Shown here: in pieces, positions 48,596 to 59,728 of the stretch | Position numbering within the stretch: position 1 is the stretch's first letter | Layout of the letters: each line of letters begins with the position of its first letter | Assembly: GCA_947459215.1 (NCBI GenBank) | Contig: CANHCQ010000012.1 | Coordinates: forward strand, 37,910-101,909 | Reading direction: 5' to 3' | From: Phycisphaerales bacterium | Lineage (GTDB): Bacteria; Planctomycetota; Phycisphaerae; Phycisphaerales; UBA1924 | DNA length: 64,000 nucleotides | Translations under genes and position numbers: made by a program | The notes under the pieces: generated by a model | Databases searched by the model: none | What the model saw: the letters and a program-made list of their open reading frames with translations, nothing else | Told to the model about the DNA's origin: nothing

Positions 48596-49303
48596 ATGAA
48601 GATCGTCATTGCCGCCGCGGCACTGGTCGCCGCGGCAGGTGCTGCCTCGGCGGCGCCCATCGCGTACTGGTCCTTCCCAGCAACGGCGCCTTCGCAGAAC
48701 TACAACCTGAGTTATCCGATTCTTGCGGACTTCAAGGCGACCGCCGGCGTGGCTTCGATCGACACCGACGCCCCGAAGTACGACGGCTCGCCCGCGCCAA
48801 ACGCCATTCAGCAGGGCGCAATCCAGTATTTCGCGGGCACAACGGTCAACTCGCAGTTCGGCGCTGTTGCTGGTCAGGCGCTCTCGATGCGCAACGACAC
48901 CCTGGACCGTGCACAGGGCAAGTCGCTTTTTGTCCGCTTCGATGGATCGGGCTATAGCGACTACAAGCTCTCGTATGCCGAGCGCTACTCGTCGACTGGA
49001 CCAACGGGTGTTTCGATCTCTTACTCGACGGACGGGATCAACTACTCCGTGTTCACAAGCTACGCGACGAACCGCAGCGGCGCGTTCGGGGCTGCCGCTC
49101 AGGTCATCGACCTGTCGGCGGTGAACAGCATCGAGGGCTTCTCCTCGGTGTACTTCAAGATCACCTTCACCGGCTTCAACGCCGGAAGCAACGGCACCGC
49201 ACGCATCGACAATGTCCTTGTTGAGGGCACCCTGATCCCGACCCCGGCCGCGGCGTCGCTGCTTGGCCTGGTCGGCCTTGCAGCTGCCCGTCGTCGCCGT
49301 TGA
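48596..49303 (+). CDS. Exported protein with PEP-CTERM-like sorting tail
   Basis: A 235-residue secreted protein. The signal peptide is MKIVIAAAALVAAAGAASAA. The middle is a beta-sandwich-like region (IAYWSFPATAPSQNYNLSYP, ISYSTDGINYSVFTSYATN, FSSVYFKITFTGFNAGSNG). The last 20 residues are PTPAAASLLGLVGLAAARRR, a Phycisphaerales-type variant of the PEP-CTERM signal (short P-x-P, hydrophobic helix, Arg cluster) that is recognised by an exosortase-like enzyme. No exosortase gene is in the window. It may be a surface or extracellular-matrix protein. It probably has a dedicated promoter. Confidence 0.88.
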   Translation: MKIVIAAAALVAAAGAASAAPIAYWSFPATAPSQNYNLSYPILADFKATAGVASIDTDAPKYDGSPAPNAIQQGAIQYFAGTTVNSQFGAVAGQALSMRNDTLDRAQGKSLFVRFDGSGYSDYKLSYAERYSSTGPTGVSISYSTDGINYSVFTSYATNRSGAFGAAAQVIDLSAVNSIEGFSSVYFKITFTGFNAGSNGTARIDNVLVEGTLIPTPAAASLLGLVGLAAARRRR

Positions 49304-49332
49304 GTCTCCGGACTTCCTCGTTGTTTCTCACG

Positions 49333-49358
49333 CAACGCCCGGCGCTCGCCGGGCGTTG
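49333..49358 (+). terminator. Hairpin after the PEP-CTERM-like gene
   Basis: CAACGCCCGGCG-CT-CGCCGGGCGTTG, a perfect 12-bp stem, 29 bases after the stop. The tail is GTGCTTC, without a T run. Confidence 0.7.
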
Positions 49359-49429
49359 TGCTTCTACACGCAGACCTGATTGAGCTGCTCGACGCCGCAG
49401 CGGTGACGTGGTCTCGGTATCATGCCCCC

Positions 49430-49894
49430 ATGCCGGAGAATGCCCCCTTCTACAAGAGCTCGCTCCGCTACGACTCAACCCGCATTCACGCCGCGGCGAT
49501 GTACTGCTCCGACGGCCGCCTCGGAGAGCACTTCGACGATTTCCTCCAGAACTCGCTGGGACTCCCCCGCTACGACCGGCTCTGCCTTCCCGGCGGCCCG
49601 GCGTGCGTCGCTGGTCATCCGCAAGCCCACCTGGAAGAGTCCGGCGTCGTCGACGAACTGAACTTCCTCGTGGAGGTCCACAAGCTCAAGCGGGTCGTGC
49701 TGATCGCGCACAGCGGCTGCGCCTTCTACGCCAGCAGGCTCGAACTCAAGGAGCCGCGGCTCGAACTTGTGCAGCGTGCCGACTTGGTTCGGGCCGCGGC
49801 GTTCGTGCACCGGGTTACCGGAATCGACACGATCGAGGCGTACTTTGCACGGCTGGTCAATGGCGGGATTAACTTCGAGCGCGTGGACGCGTGA
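49430..49894 (+). CDS. Beta-carbonic-anhydrase-like protein
   Basis: A 154-residue protein with carbonic-anhydrase-like zinc sites: MYCSDGRLGEHFDDF (the CxDxR motif) and RVVLIAHSGCAFYASRL (HxxC). In true beta carbonic anhydrases these give Cys, Asp, His and Cys. The protein is shorter than the usual 190-230 residues. Its C-terminal part differs. Reversible hydration of CO2 is possible, but the family contains proteins of other or unknown function. I start it at 49430 (MPENAPFYKSS); an earlier in-frame codon at 49358 overlaps the hairpin. Confidence 0.75.
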   Translation: MPENAPFYKSSLRYDSTRIHAAAMYCSDGRLGEHFDDFLQNSLGLPRYDRLCLPGGPACVAGHPQAHLEESGVVDELNFLVEVHKLKRVVLIAHSGCAFYASRLELKEPRLELVQRADLVRAAAFVHRVTGIDTIEAYFARLVNGGINFERVDA

Positions 49895-49947
49895 CGTCGC
49901 CAGACCTTTGGCGCACAGACGCGTGGCCGGATCGGTATGCTGGGTGC

Positions 49948-50502
49948 ATGCAGAGCAAAGCCGCCACCGTCAAGGAATACCTCGCTTCACTTCCCGACGA
50001 CCGCCACGCGGCGATTGAAGCCGTGCGGAAGGTCGTCAACAGCAATCTCAACAAGGGTTTCGAAGAAGGCATGTCCTATGGCATGATCGGGTGGCACGTC
50101 CCCCACTCCGTGTACCCCGACGGCTATCACTGCAACCCGGAGCAGCCGCTCCCGTTCGCGGGGCTTGCCTCGCAGAAGCAGGCGATGTCACTCTACCTGA
50201 TGTGCATCTACGGCGATGCGAAGCAGCGGGACGCGTTCGTTGCGGACTGGAAGAAATCGGGCAAGAAGCTCGACATGGGCAAGTCGTGCATCCGCTTCAA
50301 GAAGCTCGACGACCTGCCGCTGGAAGTCATCGGCCGGGCGATCAAGCAGATCTCGCTGAAGGGCTACATAGCGGCGTACGAGGCGACGCGCCCGGACGGC
50401 GCCAAAGCCGCACCGAAGAAAAGGGTCGCCGCACCGAAGAAGAAAGAGGCACCGAAGAAGAAGGCGGCGGCGAAGAAGACCCGCGGGTCGGGATCGCGTT
50501 GA
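49948..50502 (+). CDS. DUF1801 protein with Lys-rich tail
   Basis: A 184-residue protein. Residues 1-135 match DUF1801 (TVKEYLASLPDDRHAAIEAV, GMSYGMIGWHVPHSVYP, QAMSLYLMCIYGDAKQRDAF, GKSCIRFKKLDDLPLEVIGR), an uncharacterised fold related to YdhG/YjhX-like proteins. The last 40 residues are made of APKKK-like units and would bind nucleic acid or be disordered. The start at 49948 (MQSKAATV) fits the family. Confidence 0.88.
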   Translation: MQSKAATVKEYLASLPDDRHAAIEAVRKVVNSNLNKGFEEGMSYGMIGWHVPHSVYPDGYHCNPEQPLPFAGLASQKQAMSLYLMCIYGDAKQRDAFVADWKKSGKKLDMGKSCIRFKKLDDLPLEVIGRAIKQISLKGYIAAYEATRPDGAKAAPKKRVAAPKKKEAPKKKAAAKKTRGSGSR

Positions 50503-50647
50503 TCGATCGGCGTGACGATTCAGAAGCGGCGGAGCTCGCCGGGGGCTTACGCACACGTTTCCAACCGGTGCTTGTGGTATGTTCGTGGTGCGGAGCGATC
50601 CATCCGCCGTCGGCGGCTCATTGCTCCCGACGATCGAAGAAGAACCA

Positions 50648-52096
50648 ATGAACATGCCACGCACATCTCGTTCGCCACTGTATCTGATGTGCTTCGTGTC
50701 CGGCCTCAGCATGTGCGTTGCGACGGCGGGAGCACGCGTGCTCGCGAGCGATCAGGCTCAGACCGCAACGGTCTCCGAGCAGGAGGCCTTTGAGATCGGC
50801 GTCGAAGCGTTCCAGTACTTCTACCCACTTCTTTCGATGGATGTCACGCGGCGCGTGGTCACCAATGTGCCGCCGGGCGCACGACCGGGGATGGGGCCGG
50901 CAAACGCGTTCCACCACATGACGGCGTATCCGACCGCGGACTTCCGCGAGGTCGTGCGTCCGAACTTCGATACGTTGTACTCCTCGGCATGGCTCGACCT
51001 GACGAAAGAGCCGCAGGTCATCACGGCACCGGATACCGGCGGGCGCTACTACCTGCTGCCGATGCTTGACATGTGGTCCAACGTCTTTGCCTCGCCGGGC
51101 AAACGCACGAGCGGGACCAGCGCGGGACGCTGGGCGATCGTGCCGCCGGGGTGGAGCGGCACGTTGCCCGACGGCGTCGCCCGCATCGATTCGCCGACGC
51201 CGCAGATCTGGATCATCGGGCGCACCCAGACCAACGGTCCCGCCGACTACGCCGCGGTGCACAAGGTGCAGGCGGGCTACACGATCACACCGCTCTCGCG
51301 GTGGGGCAAGGGCGTCGAGGCACCGGCATTTCAGTTTGATCCGACGGTGGACATGAAGACGCCGCCGATGGTGCAGGTGAACACGATGCCGGCGGAGAAG
51401 TACTTCAAGTACGCGAGCGAACTGATGGCGCTGCACCCACCGGCGGTGACGGATTGGTCGCAGGTCGCCCGGTTTGAGCGGATCGGGATTCGCCGCGGCG
51501 AGGTGTTCGACTTCGCGGCCGCACCGGCGCCGGTCCAGGCGGGGCTGCGCCGGGCAACGTCCGCTGGCCTCAACCTCATGAAGGCGAAGATCCCGACGCT
51601 GGCGCGCGCGGCGAACGGCTGGCAGATGAACACCGACACGATGGGCGTGTACGGCAACTACTACCTCAAGCGTGCCATCGTGGCGCTTGTCGGGTTGGGA
51701 GCCAACCAACCCGAGGACGCGGTGTATCCCTTGTGCCTCGGCGACGCGGACGGCAAGCCGCTGATGGGCGAGAAGCGATACGAGATTCGCTTTACGAAGG
51801 AAGAGCTTCCGCCGACGGACGCGTTCTGGTCGCTGACCATGTACGACGCCGAGGGCTTCCAGGTCGCGAACGCGCTGAACCGGTTCGCGATCGGAGACCG
51901 CGACGCGCTCAAGTACAGCGCGGACGGCTCATTGACCATCTACATCCAACACGCGAACCCGGGCCCTGAGAAGGAAGCCAACTGGCTGCCGTCGCCTTCG
52001 GCTGGCGCGTTGGGGCTTACGATGCGGATCTATTCGCCGAAGCCGCCGGTGTTGGATGGTCGATGGAATCCGCCTGCGGTTCGGCGACTCGATTGA
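50648..52096 (+). CDS. DUF1254/DUF1214 exported protein
   Basis: A 482-residue exported protein. The signal peptide lies within MNMPRTSRSPLYLMCFVSGL and the hydrophobic part up to about residue 33. The DUF1254 region follows (FEIGVEAFQYFYPLLSMDVT, NFDTLYSSAWLDLTKEPQVI, YYLLPMLDMWSNVFASPGKR), then DUF1214 near the C-terminus (FWSLTMYDAEGFQVANALNR, SLTIYIQHANPGPEKEANWL). The family is uncharacterised. The start at 50648 was taken for its signal peptide. It is followed by the outer-membrane barrel gene on the same strand after 51 bases, so the two may work together. Confidence 0.92.
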   Translation: MNMPRTSRSPLYLMCFVSGLSMCVATAGARVLASDQAQTATVSEQEAFEIGVEAFQYFYPLLSMDVTRRVVTNVPPGARPGMGPANAFHHMTAYPTADFREVVRPNFDTLYSSAWLDLTKEPQVITAPDTGGRYYLLPMLDMWSNVFASPGKRTSGTSAGRWAIVPPGWSGTLPDGVARIDSPTPQIWIIGRTQTNGPADYAAVHKVQAGYTITPLSRWGKGVEAPAFQFDPTVDMKTPPMVQVNTMPAEKYFKYASELMALHPPAVTDWSQVARFERIGIRRGEVFDFAAAPAPVQAGLRRATSAGLNLMKAKIPTLARAANGWQMNTDTMGVYGNYYLKRAIVALVGLGANQPEDAVYPLCLGDADGKPLMGEKRYEIRFTKEELPPTDAFWSLTMYDAEGFQVANALNRFAIGDRDALKYSADGSLTIYIQHANPGPEKEANWLPSPSAGALGLTMRIYSPKPPVLDGRWNPPAVRRLD

Positions 52097-52147
52097 CGGC
52101 GTTTGCGCTTTCGCTTCGGCGACGATTCTTGAGAAACTGGAGTCACC

Positions 52148-53062
52148 ATGAGGTCTACCTGTCTAATCGCTGCTCTTTGTGCCCTCGCGGGCCAACAAGT
52201 TTCCCCGGGTGCTGAGCCCAATCTCGCTGCCTCGAGCGACTCAAAGGCGGCATCGCCGGCTGCGTCGCCGAGTGCCTCGCGAAACACGTCCGTTGCCTTT
52301 ACGCCCTACATCTGGTTGACAAGCATCAACGGAACAATGGGTGTTCGGGGCGTGACCACCGACGTCGACGCGTCGTTCCTCGACATTCTCGACAAGTCGG
52401 ACTCGATCATCGGACTAATGGGCGCTCTCGACGTCGAGGTCGACCGATTCGTCATGCAGATCAATGGAGCCTTCACCAAGGCCGAGGTGTCCGATCAGCG
52501 GGGGCGGGCCATCAACGGCCCGAGCGGCGGCAGCGGCACGGTTGCCGCCCAGATCAACGCGGTTGCGAAGAACCTCTGGGTCGAAGGTTTCGCGGGCTAC
52601 CGCTTCCTCGACACCAGGCACGCATCCGACACCCCGACTCGCTTCACGCTGGACGGGTTTGCTGGCGTTCGCGTGACAGACATGGAACTCGATTTCGGCG
52701 TGACCACAAGCACAAACGCGACGCTACCGACCGGCGAAGTTCTTCAGAGCGGCGTGCAGCGAGGCATCTCTGAAGACCAAACCTGGGTCGAACCGTTCGT
52801 CGGCCTCCGCGGCGCGATTGAACTGCACGAGAATTGGGTCTTCTCGCTCCGCGCCGACGTCGGCGGGTTTGGCGTGGACGACTCAGACTTCTCGTGGCAG
52901 GCGGTCGCAGCGCTCGGGTACCGCTGGCGTCGCGAAAACTGGATGTACAGCGTCTTCGCGGGCTACCGCGCGCTCGGCCAGGACTACTCGTCGTCCACGT
53001 TCACATGGGACGCGGTCGCCCACGGCCCGATGCTGGGCATGCAGTTCGCCTATCGCTTCTAG
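52148..53062 (+). CDS. Outer-membrane beta-barrel protein
   Basis: A 304-residue protein with a short signal peptide (MRSTCLIAALCALAGQQVSPG) and a Ser/Ala linker. After that come alternating amphipathic beta strands typical of an 8- to 12-stranded barrel (VAFTPYIWLTSINGTMGVRG, VEGFAGYRFLDTR, WVEPFVGLRGAIELHENWVF, WMYSVFAGYRALGQDYSSST). The C-terminal strand ends LGMQFAYRF, with terminal Phe, a classical outer membrane assembly signal. Cargo is unknown. It follows the DUF1254 gene and converges on eno. Confidence 0.88.
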   Translation: MRSTCLIAALCALAGQQVSPGAEPNLAASSDSKAASPAASPSASRNTSVAFTPYIWLTSINGTMGVRGVTTDVDASFLDILDKSDSIIGLMGALDVEVDRFVMQINGAFTKAEVSDQRGRAINGPSGGSGTVAAQINAVAKNLWVEGFAGYRFLDTRHASDTPTRFTLDGFAGVRVTDMELDFGVTTSTNATLPTGEVLQSGVQRGISEDQTWVEPFVGLRGAIELHENWVFSLRADVGGFGVDDSDFSWQAVAALGYRWRRENWMYSVFAGYRALGQDYSSSTFTWDAVAHGPMLGMQFAYRF

Positions 53063-53074
53063 CCCTCGGTCCGA

Positions 53075-55671
<2,597 letters not shown>

Positions 55672-55672
55672 A

Positions 55673-56200
55673 TCAGGACGGCTCCTCGGCGGCGGTCTCC
55701 CCCGTCACGTCGGCTCTTGTGTCGGGCGATGCATCGGCAGTGGTGGCGTCCGACCCGGGTTTCTTCGACTTCTTGCTCGCGATGCGTTTGCCCGCGGCGT
55801 CGAGCAAGGCGTTGATGAAGCCGGGCGATTTCTCGGTCGAGAACTCCTTGGCAAGCTCAACGGCGGAGTCGATGGCGAGTGCGGCGGACGCGCGGCCGCT
55901 GTAGATTTCAAAGTGGGCCAGTCGCAGCAGCGCGCGATCGACCGCGGCCTGGCGGTAGGCCGGCCATTCGGGCGAGACGTTCTTCATCACGTCGTCACAA
56001 CGCTTGCGATCGGCGTAGGCGGCGCGGGCGAGCTCGAAGGCTTCGGCCTGCACGCCCTTGGCGATGCGATTGGCGTCGATGGACGGGTCTTCGCTGTTGG
56101 CAACGGCGGCGACGAGTTCTTCGTCGGTCAGTTCGCCGCGGGCGTCGAGTTGGAAGAGCGCGACGAAGGCCAGGCGCCGGACCATACGGGGATCGCTCAT
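55673..56200 (-). CDS. nusB: Transcription antitermination factor NusB
   Basis: Binds boxA RNA with S10 (NusE) in rRNA antitermination. The 175-residue protein has the all-helical family pattern (RRLAFVALFQLDARGELTDE, AAVDRALLRLAHFEIYSG, IDSAVELAKEFSTEKSPGFI, NALLDAAGKRIA). The last 30 residues are a Ser/Thr/Ala-rich tail. It overlaps the ribH stop by four bases, and ribH-nusB is a common order. Confidence 0.94.
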   Translation of the reverse strand: MSDPRMVRRLAFVALFQLDARGELTDEELVAAVANSEDPSIDANRIAKGVQAEAFELARAAYADRKRCDDVMKNVSPEWPAYRQAAVDRALLRLAHFEIYSGRASAALAIDSAVELAKEFSTEKSPGFINALLDAAGKRIASKKSKKPGSDATTADASPDTRADVTGETAAEEPS

Positions 56201-56793
56201 CGGCGGCCTCCTCGCTTGGACGTCGTGGGCTTGGACTTCGCAGGCTTGGACTTCGCAGGCTTGGGGTTCTTCGACGTGCCGCGACCCTTGACCTTGTCGG
56301 CGACGGTGCGGCTGATGCGTGAGTCGCCACCGGCGTAGGCGGCGTTGACCGCGGCGACGGTGTCGAGCAGCGCGCCCATGGCTTCATCACCCTTGTTGCC
56401 GTGGTCGCCGCCGGCGCGGGCCTCGGCTTGCTTGACGTTCTCGACAGTGAGCACGCCGAAGGCGATAGGCACGCCGGTCACGATCATGGCGGCCTGGATA
56501 GCCTCAGCGACGGCGTCGGCGATGACGCGATCGTGGATGGTTTCGCCACGGATAAGGCAGCCGAGGACGACAACGCCGTCAAAGTGGCCCGACGCGGCGG
56601 CGGCATGGGCGATGACGGGCAGTTCGAACGCGCCGGGAGCTTCGAGCACGGTGGGCGTGCGGCCGGTGCGGCGGACACAGGCTTCGATCGCGCCCAGACA
56701 CAGGCGGTCGGTCACCGAGGCGTTGTAGCGACTGACAACAACAGCGACTCGGGGCTGGCCCGCCCGCTTGGACACTCGTTTCGATTGTGGCAT
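56197..56793 (-). CDS. ribH: 6,7-dimethyl-8-ribityllumazine synthase
   Basis: Condenses the riboflavin precursors to lumazine. The 198-residue protein has RVAVVVSRYNASVTDRLCLG, LEAPGAFELPVIAHAAAAS, VVVLGCLIRGETIHDRVIAD and IAFGVLTVENVKQAEARAGG; GETxHxxx is the catalytic-site signature. The C-terminal 40 residues (KPAKSKPAKSKPTTSKRGGR) are a basic tail not seen in most RibH. Start at 56793. It precedes nusB and ftsY in one operon; ribF is at 35 kb, and no other riboflavin gene is in the window. Confidence 0.95.
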   Translation of the reverse strand: MPQSKRVSKRAGQPRVAVVVSRYNASVTDRLCLGAIEACVRRTGRTPTVLEAPGAFELPVIAHAAAASGHFDGVVVLGCLIRGETIHDRVIADAVAEAIQAAMIVTGVPIAFGVLTVENVKQAEARAGGDHGNKGDEAMGALLDTVAAVNAAYAGGDSRISRTVADKVKGRGTSKNPKPAKSKPAKSKPTTSKRGGRR

Positions 56794-56852
56794 CGGACGA
56801 TCGTAGGAGTTCAGGTGGACGTCGCGAAGGGAGTCGCGGCAACAATTGGTGC

Positions 56853-58049
56853 ATGAACCAGCCCGCGAAACCACTGATCGACGCGTGGACGCTGGAGCAG
56901 GCGCAGGCCGCCGCGGCGGCGGATGTGCCGGAGAGCGCGGCGGTCGTTGAGGCGGCGCTCGCGGCGAACGCGGGCCGGGTGGAAGCGGCCGCGAGCGCAC
57001 TGCGGCTGGCGATGCCGCGCTGCGAGGACATCCGGCTGCTCTTCCTGGGATTCCAGTTCTTCTTCCGCACTGGGGACCACGCCACGGCGGAGACGCTGAC
57101 GCAGCGACGGCTCGAGATCGCGGAGCGGGCGGGAGAGACCGAGCATGTGGCGCGGGCGTGCACGAACCTTGGGTTGATTCATCTCGCCACCGGGCGTCTG
57201 GATTCGGCGCATTCGCTGTGCGACCGGGCGCTGACGATCGATCAGCGGCTGGGCAACCAGCAAGGAGTAGCCCGCGATCTGGGGAATCTTGCCAATGTGT
57301 ACGAGGCGCGAAAGGAGTTCGACACGGCCGAGCGGCTGAACCATCGCTCGCTGGCGATCGCGCGGGAGATCGGTGATGTTGGGATGAACGCGGGCAAACT
57401 GGCAAACCTCGGGGATATCGCGGCAGCGACAGGGCGGCCAGAGTTGGCGCGAGATCTGTGGTCGGAAGCTGCAGCGCTATTCGAGCTCGCTGGCGACCAT
57501 GCCGCGGCGGCGACGTTCCGATCCAGGGAACGAATGATCCCGCAGCCTGCATCAGTGCCCCATCGCGCTCCTGATGAGATTTCCCTTCGTCGCACGCGCC
57601 ACACGGACTTGCCGCTGCTGTTCAGCTTTGAAACGGACCGGGCGGCGAATGACCTCGTGGGAACGAAGCCGCGGGACTGGCAGAGCTTTCAACTGCGATG
57701 GATGACGATTCTTTCCGATCACGACGGGACCGTCACCGGAGTTGTTCCCAGAGTGATCGAAGCCGCCGGCGTCGTCGTCGGGTCCGTAAACGTTTCCCCG
57801 CACGAGGGCCGCGACTCGCTCGGTTACTGGATCTCCCGCGAGTACTGGGGCCGCGGCATCGCGACGCGGGCGGTGGCGCTCATGCTCGAAGAGCTCGCAC
57901 GGCGTCCGCTCTACGCCACCGCCGCCGCCCACAACCTGCCTTCGCTCCGTGTGCTCCAGAAGAACGGCTTTGAAGTCATCGATCGCGCCTTTTCGCCGCC
58001 AACTTCGCGGACCGTAGAACGTGAGACCGTCACTCTTGTGCTCCGATGA
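56853..58049 (+). CDS. TPR domain fused to a GNAT acetyltransferase
   Basis: A 398-residue fusion. The first part (about 30-235) is a series of tetratricopeptide-type helices (HVARACTNLGLIHLATGRLD, GVARDLGNLANVYEARKEFD, AGKLANLGDIAAATGRPELA). The second part (about 245-398) is a RimJ/RimL-like GNAT with VVGSVNVSPHEGRDSLGYWI, YWGRGIATRAVALMLEEL and AHNLPSLRVLQKNGFEVIDR. Such enzymes acetylate N-termini or small molecules; the TPR half may select the partner. The start at 56853 is the ATG 59 bases divergent from ribH. Confidence 0.87.
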   Translation: MNQPAKPLIDAWTLEQAQAAAAADVPESAAVVEAALAANAGRVEAAASALRLAMPRCEDIRLLFLGFQFFFRTGDHATAETLTQRRLEIAERAGETEHVARACTNLGLIHLATGRLDSAHSLCDRALTIDQRLGNQQGVARDLGNLANVYEARKEFDTAERLNHRSLAIAREIGDVGMNAGKLANLGDIAAATGRPELARDLWSEAAALFELAGDHAAAATFRSRERMIPQPASVPHRAPDEISLRRTRHTDLPLLFSFETDRAANDLVGTKPRDWQSFQLRWMTILSDHDGTVTGVVPRVIEAAGVVVGSVNVSPHEGRDSLGYWISREYWGRGIATRAVALMLEELARRPLYATAAAHNLPSLRVLQKNGFEVIDRAFSPPTSRTVERETVTLVLR

Positions 58050-58559
58050 ATCCGCACACGCTCTCGGCGAAGGCGAGATAATCCCGCCCGGCTCGCAACG
58101 TGCGGCGACGTGTGTCTTGCGTTCACGCAGTTCGCCGCCAGTTGGCGCCTATGGGCGGGGACCTCGATCTCTGCGTCACAGTGGCATCGCAACGTGACAC
58201 ACGCTTGGTCTCAGACAAATGCGTGCATCCGACCGGTCGCAAGCTGCAATCGCGTGCGAGACCTCGAGGCGATCCACCACCCGATTTCGCTACACTCGAA
58301 GCGGCATGCCACCTGCCGCCATCGGCTCATTCAAGATTGACCACGATCTCGGCCATGACGGCATGCGTCCAGTCTTCGTGGTCGCCGACACGCGGATGGA
58401 CCGGCGGATCGCCATCCAGACCCTGTGCGATTGACGGGCTCGAAGGTACGATTGGGCCTCCGTGTCTGATCCTGGGTTTGCCGGCGGCGAGCAACTCGCT
58501 GCGAGGCTGGCCACGGTTCCGATCTCGGTGCCCTGACGTTGACGTTCTGAGATCGATCC
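58050..58559. other. Intergenic region with a kinase fragment
   Basis: 510 bases. The only protein-like stretch is the eroded kinase fragment at 58306-58434. The rest shows open frames without family signal. Confidence 0.55.
58306..58434 (+). pseudogene. Eroded N-terminal fragment of a Ser/Thr kinase
   Basis: Translates as 42 residues whose central part IGSFKIDHDLGHDGMRPVFV and VADTRMDRRIAIQTL follows the beginning of a bacterial Hanks-type kinase (IGxYxIxxxLGxGGMGxVYxA.DxxLxRxVAIKxL). The glycine-rich loop has lost glycines, and the essential lysine of VAIK is Gln. A stop follows at once, and no continuation is seen. It is a relic. Confidence 0.65.
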
Positions 58560-59558
58560 ATGAAGCAAACGCTCCTTTACCTGTTCGCGTTTCTCCTGCT
58601 CCTCCAGCTTGCGGCGTGCGCCGCCGTAGACGACCCACTGCCCTCCTGGAAGGATGGGCCGGCGCGTGGAGCGATCGTTTCGTTCGTCGAGGCCGCCGAC
58701 AACACCGGTTCGCCCGGGTATATCCCAGAAGCACACCGCATCGCCGTCTTTGACAACGACGGAACGGTTTGGGCTGAGCAGCCGGCGTACTTCCAGCTCT
58801 TCTTCGTCATCGATCGCATCAAGGCGATGGCCCCGAGGCACCCGGAATGGAAAGACAAGGAGCCTTTCAAGTCCGTGCTCTCAGGAGACATGAAGACCGC
58901 GCTCTCGGGTGGCGAGCACGCGATTCTCGAACTCGTCGCCGCGACACATTCGGGCATGACCACCGAGGAGTTCGAGAACGACGTCCGACACTGGATCGCG
59001 ACAGCGCGACATCCCACCAGCGGACGTCCGTTTACGGAGATGGTTTACCAGCCAATGGTGGAATTGCTCGGCTATCTGCGGGCCCGCGGGTTCAAGACCT
59101 ACATCGTCTCAGGCGGCGGCATTGAGTTCATGCGTCCGTGGACCGAAGCTACGTATGGCATCCCGCCCGAACAGGTCATCGGTTCGAGCCTGAAGACCAA
59201 ATTCGAGATCCGCGATGGCAAGGCCGTGCTGGTCAAGCAGCCTGAAGTGGGCAGCCTGGACGACAAGGAAGGCAAGCCGGTGAACATCAATCTCCATGTT
59301 GGTCGCCGCCCCGTCGCCGCGTTCGGAAACTCGGATGGAGACCTTCAGATGCTGCAGTGGACGGCGAGCGGAGGCGGCCCGAACCTGTGCGTGCTCATCC
59401 ATCACACGGACGCGGCACGCGAATGGGCGTACGACCGCACGTCGCATGTCGGAAAGCTCGACAAGGCTCTGGACGAGGCGAGCCAGCGCGGGTGGACGGT
59501 CGTCAGCATGAAGGATGACTGGTCGAAGGTCTTTCCCTCCGGCACATCAGAGCGTTGA
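58560..59558 (+). CDS. HAD-family hydrolase lipoprotein
   Basis: A 332-residue protein. The signal peptide ends LLLLQLAAC, a lipobox. The rest is a haloacid-dehalogenase-fold phosphatase: motif I AVFDNDGTVWAEQP, motif II YIVSGGGIEFMR, motif III/IV PVAAFGNSDGDLQML (GDSxxD-like). Motif I begins DNDGT instead of DxDGT, fitting the family of bacterial periplasmic 'HAD superfamily' proteins. It acts outside the cytoplasmic membrane. The start at 58560 gives a normal signal peptide. Confidence 0.9.
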   Translation: MKQTLLYLFAFLLLLQLAACAAVDDPLPSWKDGPARGAIVSFVEAADNTGSPGYIPEAHRIAVFDNDGTVWAEQPAYFQLFFVIDRIKAMAPRHPEWKDKEPFKSVLSGDMKTALSGGEHAILELVAATHSGMTTEEFENDVRHWIATARHPTSGRPFTEMVYQPMVELLGYLRARGFKTYIVSGGGIEFMRPWTEATYGIPPEQVIGSSLKTKFEIRDGKAVLVKQPEVGSLDDKEGKPVNINLHVGRRPVAAFGNSDGDLQMLQWTASGGGPNLCVLIHHTDAAREWAYDRTSHVGKLDKALDEASQRGWTVVSMKDDWSKVFPSGTSER

Positions 59559-59566
59559 GTAACGAG

Positions 59567-59595
59567 AACCACCGAGTCTTGCGACCTGAAGGGTT
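59567..59595 (+). terminator. Family D hairpin after the HAD gene (degenerate)
   Basis: AACCACCGAGTC-TTGC-GACCTGAAGGGTT. It has the same plan as the perfect hairpin at 63758-63785. It is 8 bases after the HAD stop. Confidence 0.6.
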
Positions 59596-59728
59596 CCTAG
59601 GAAGGGGAGATACGGGAGTGGCGTGACCACGTCGCGGTTTATCGATGGAGCGTCACCGCCGTTCGACGTGCGGCTCAGGCAGTGGCGTTTCATCCGCGCT
59701 TCCGTTCGCAGCGGCTTTGAAGGTTGGT

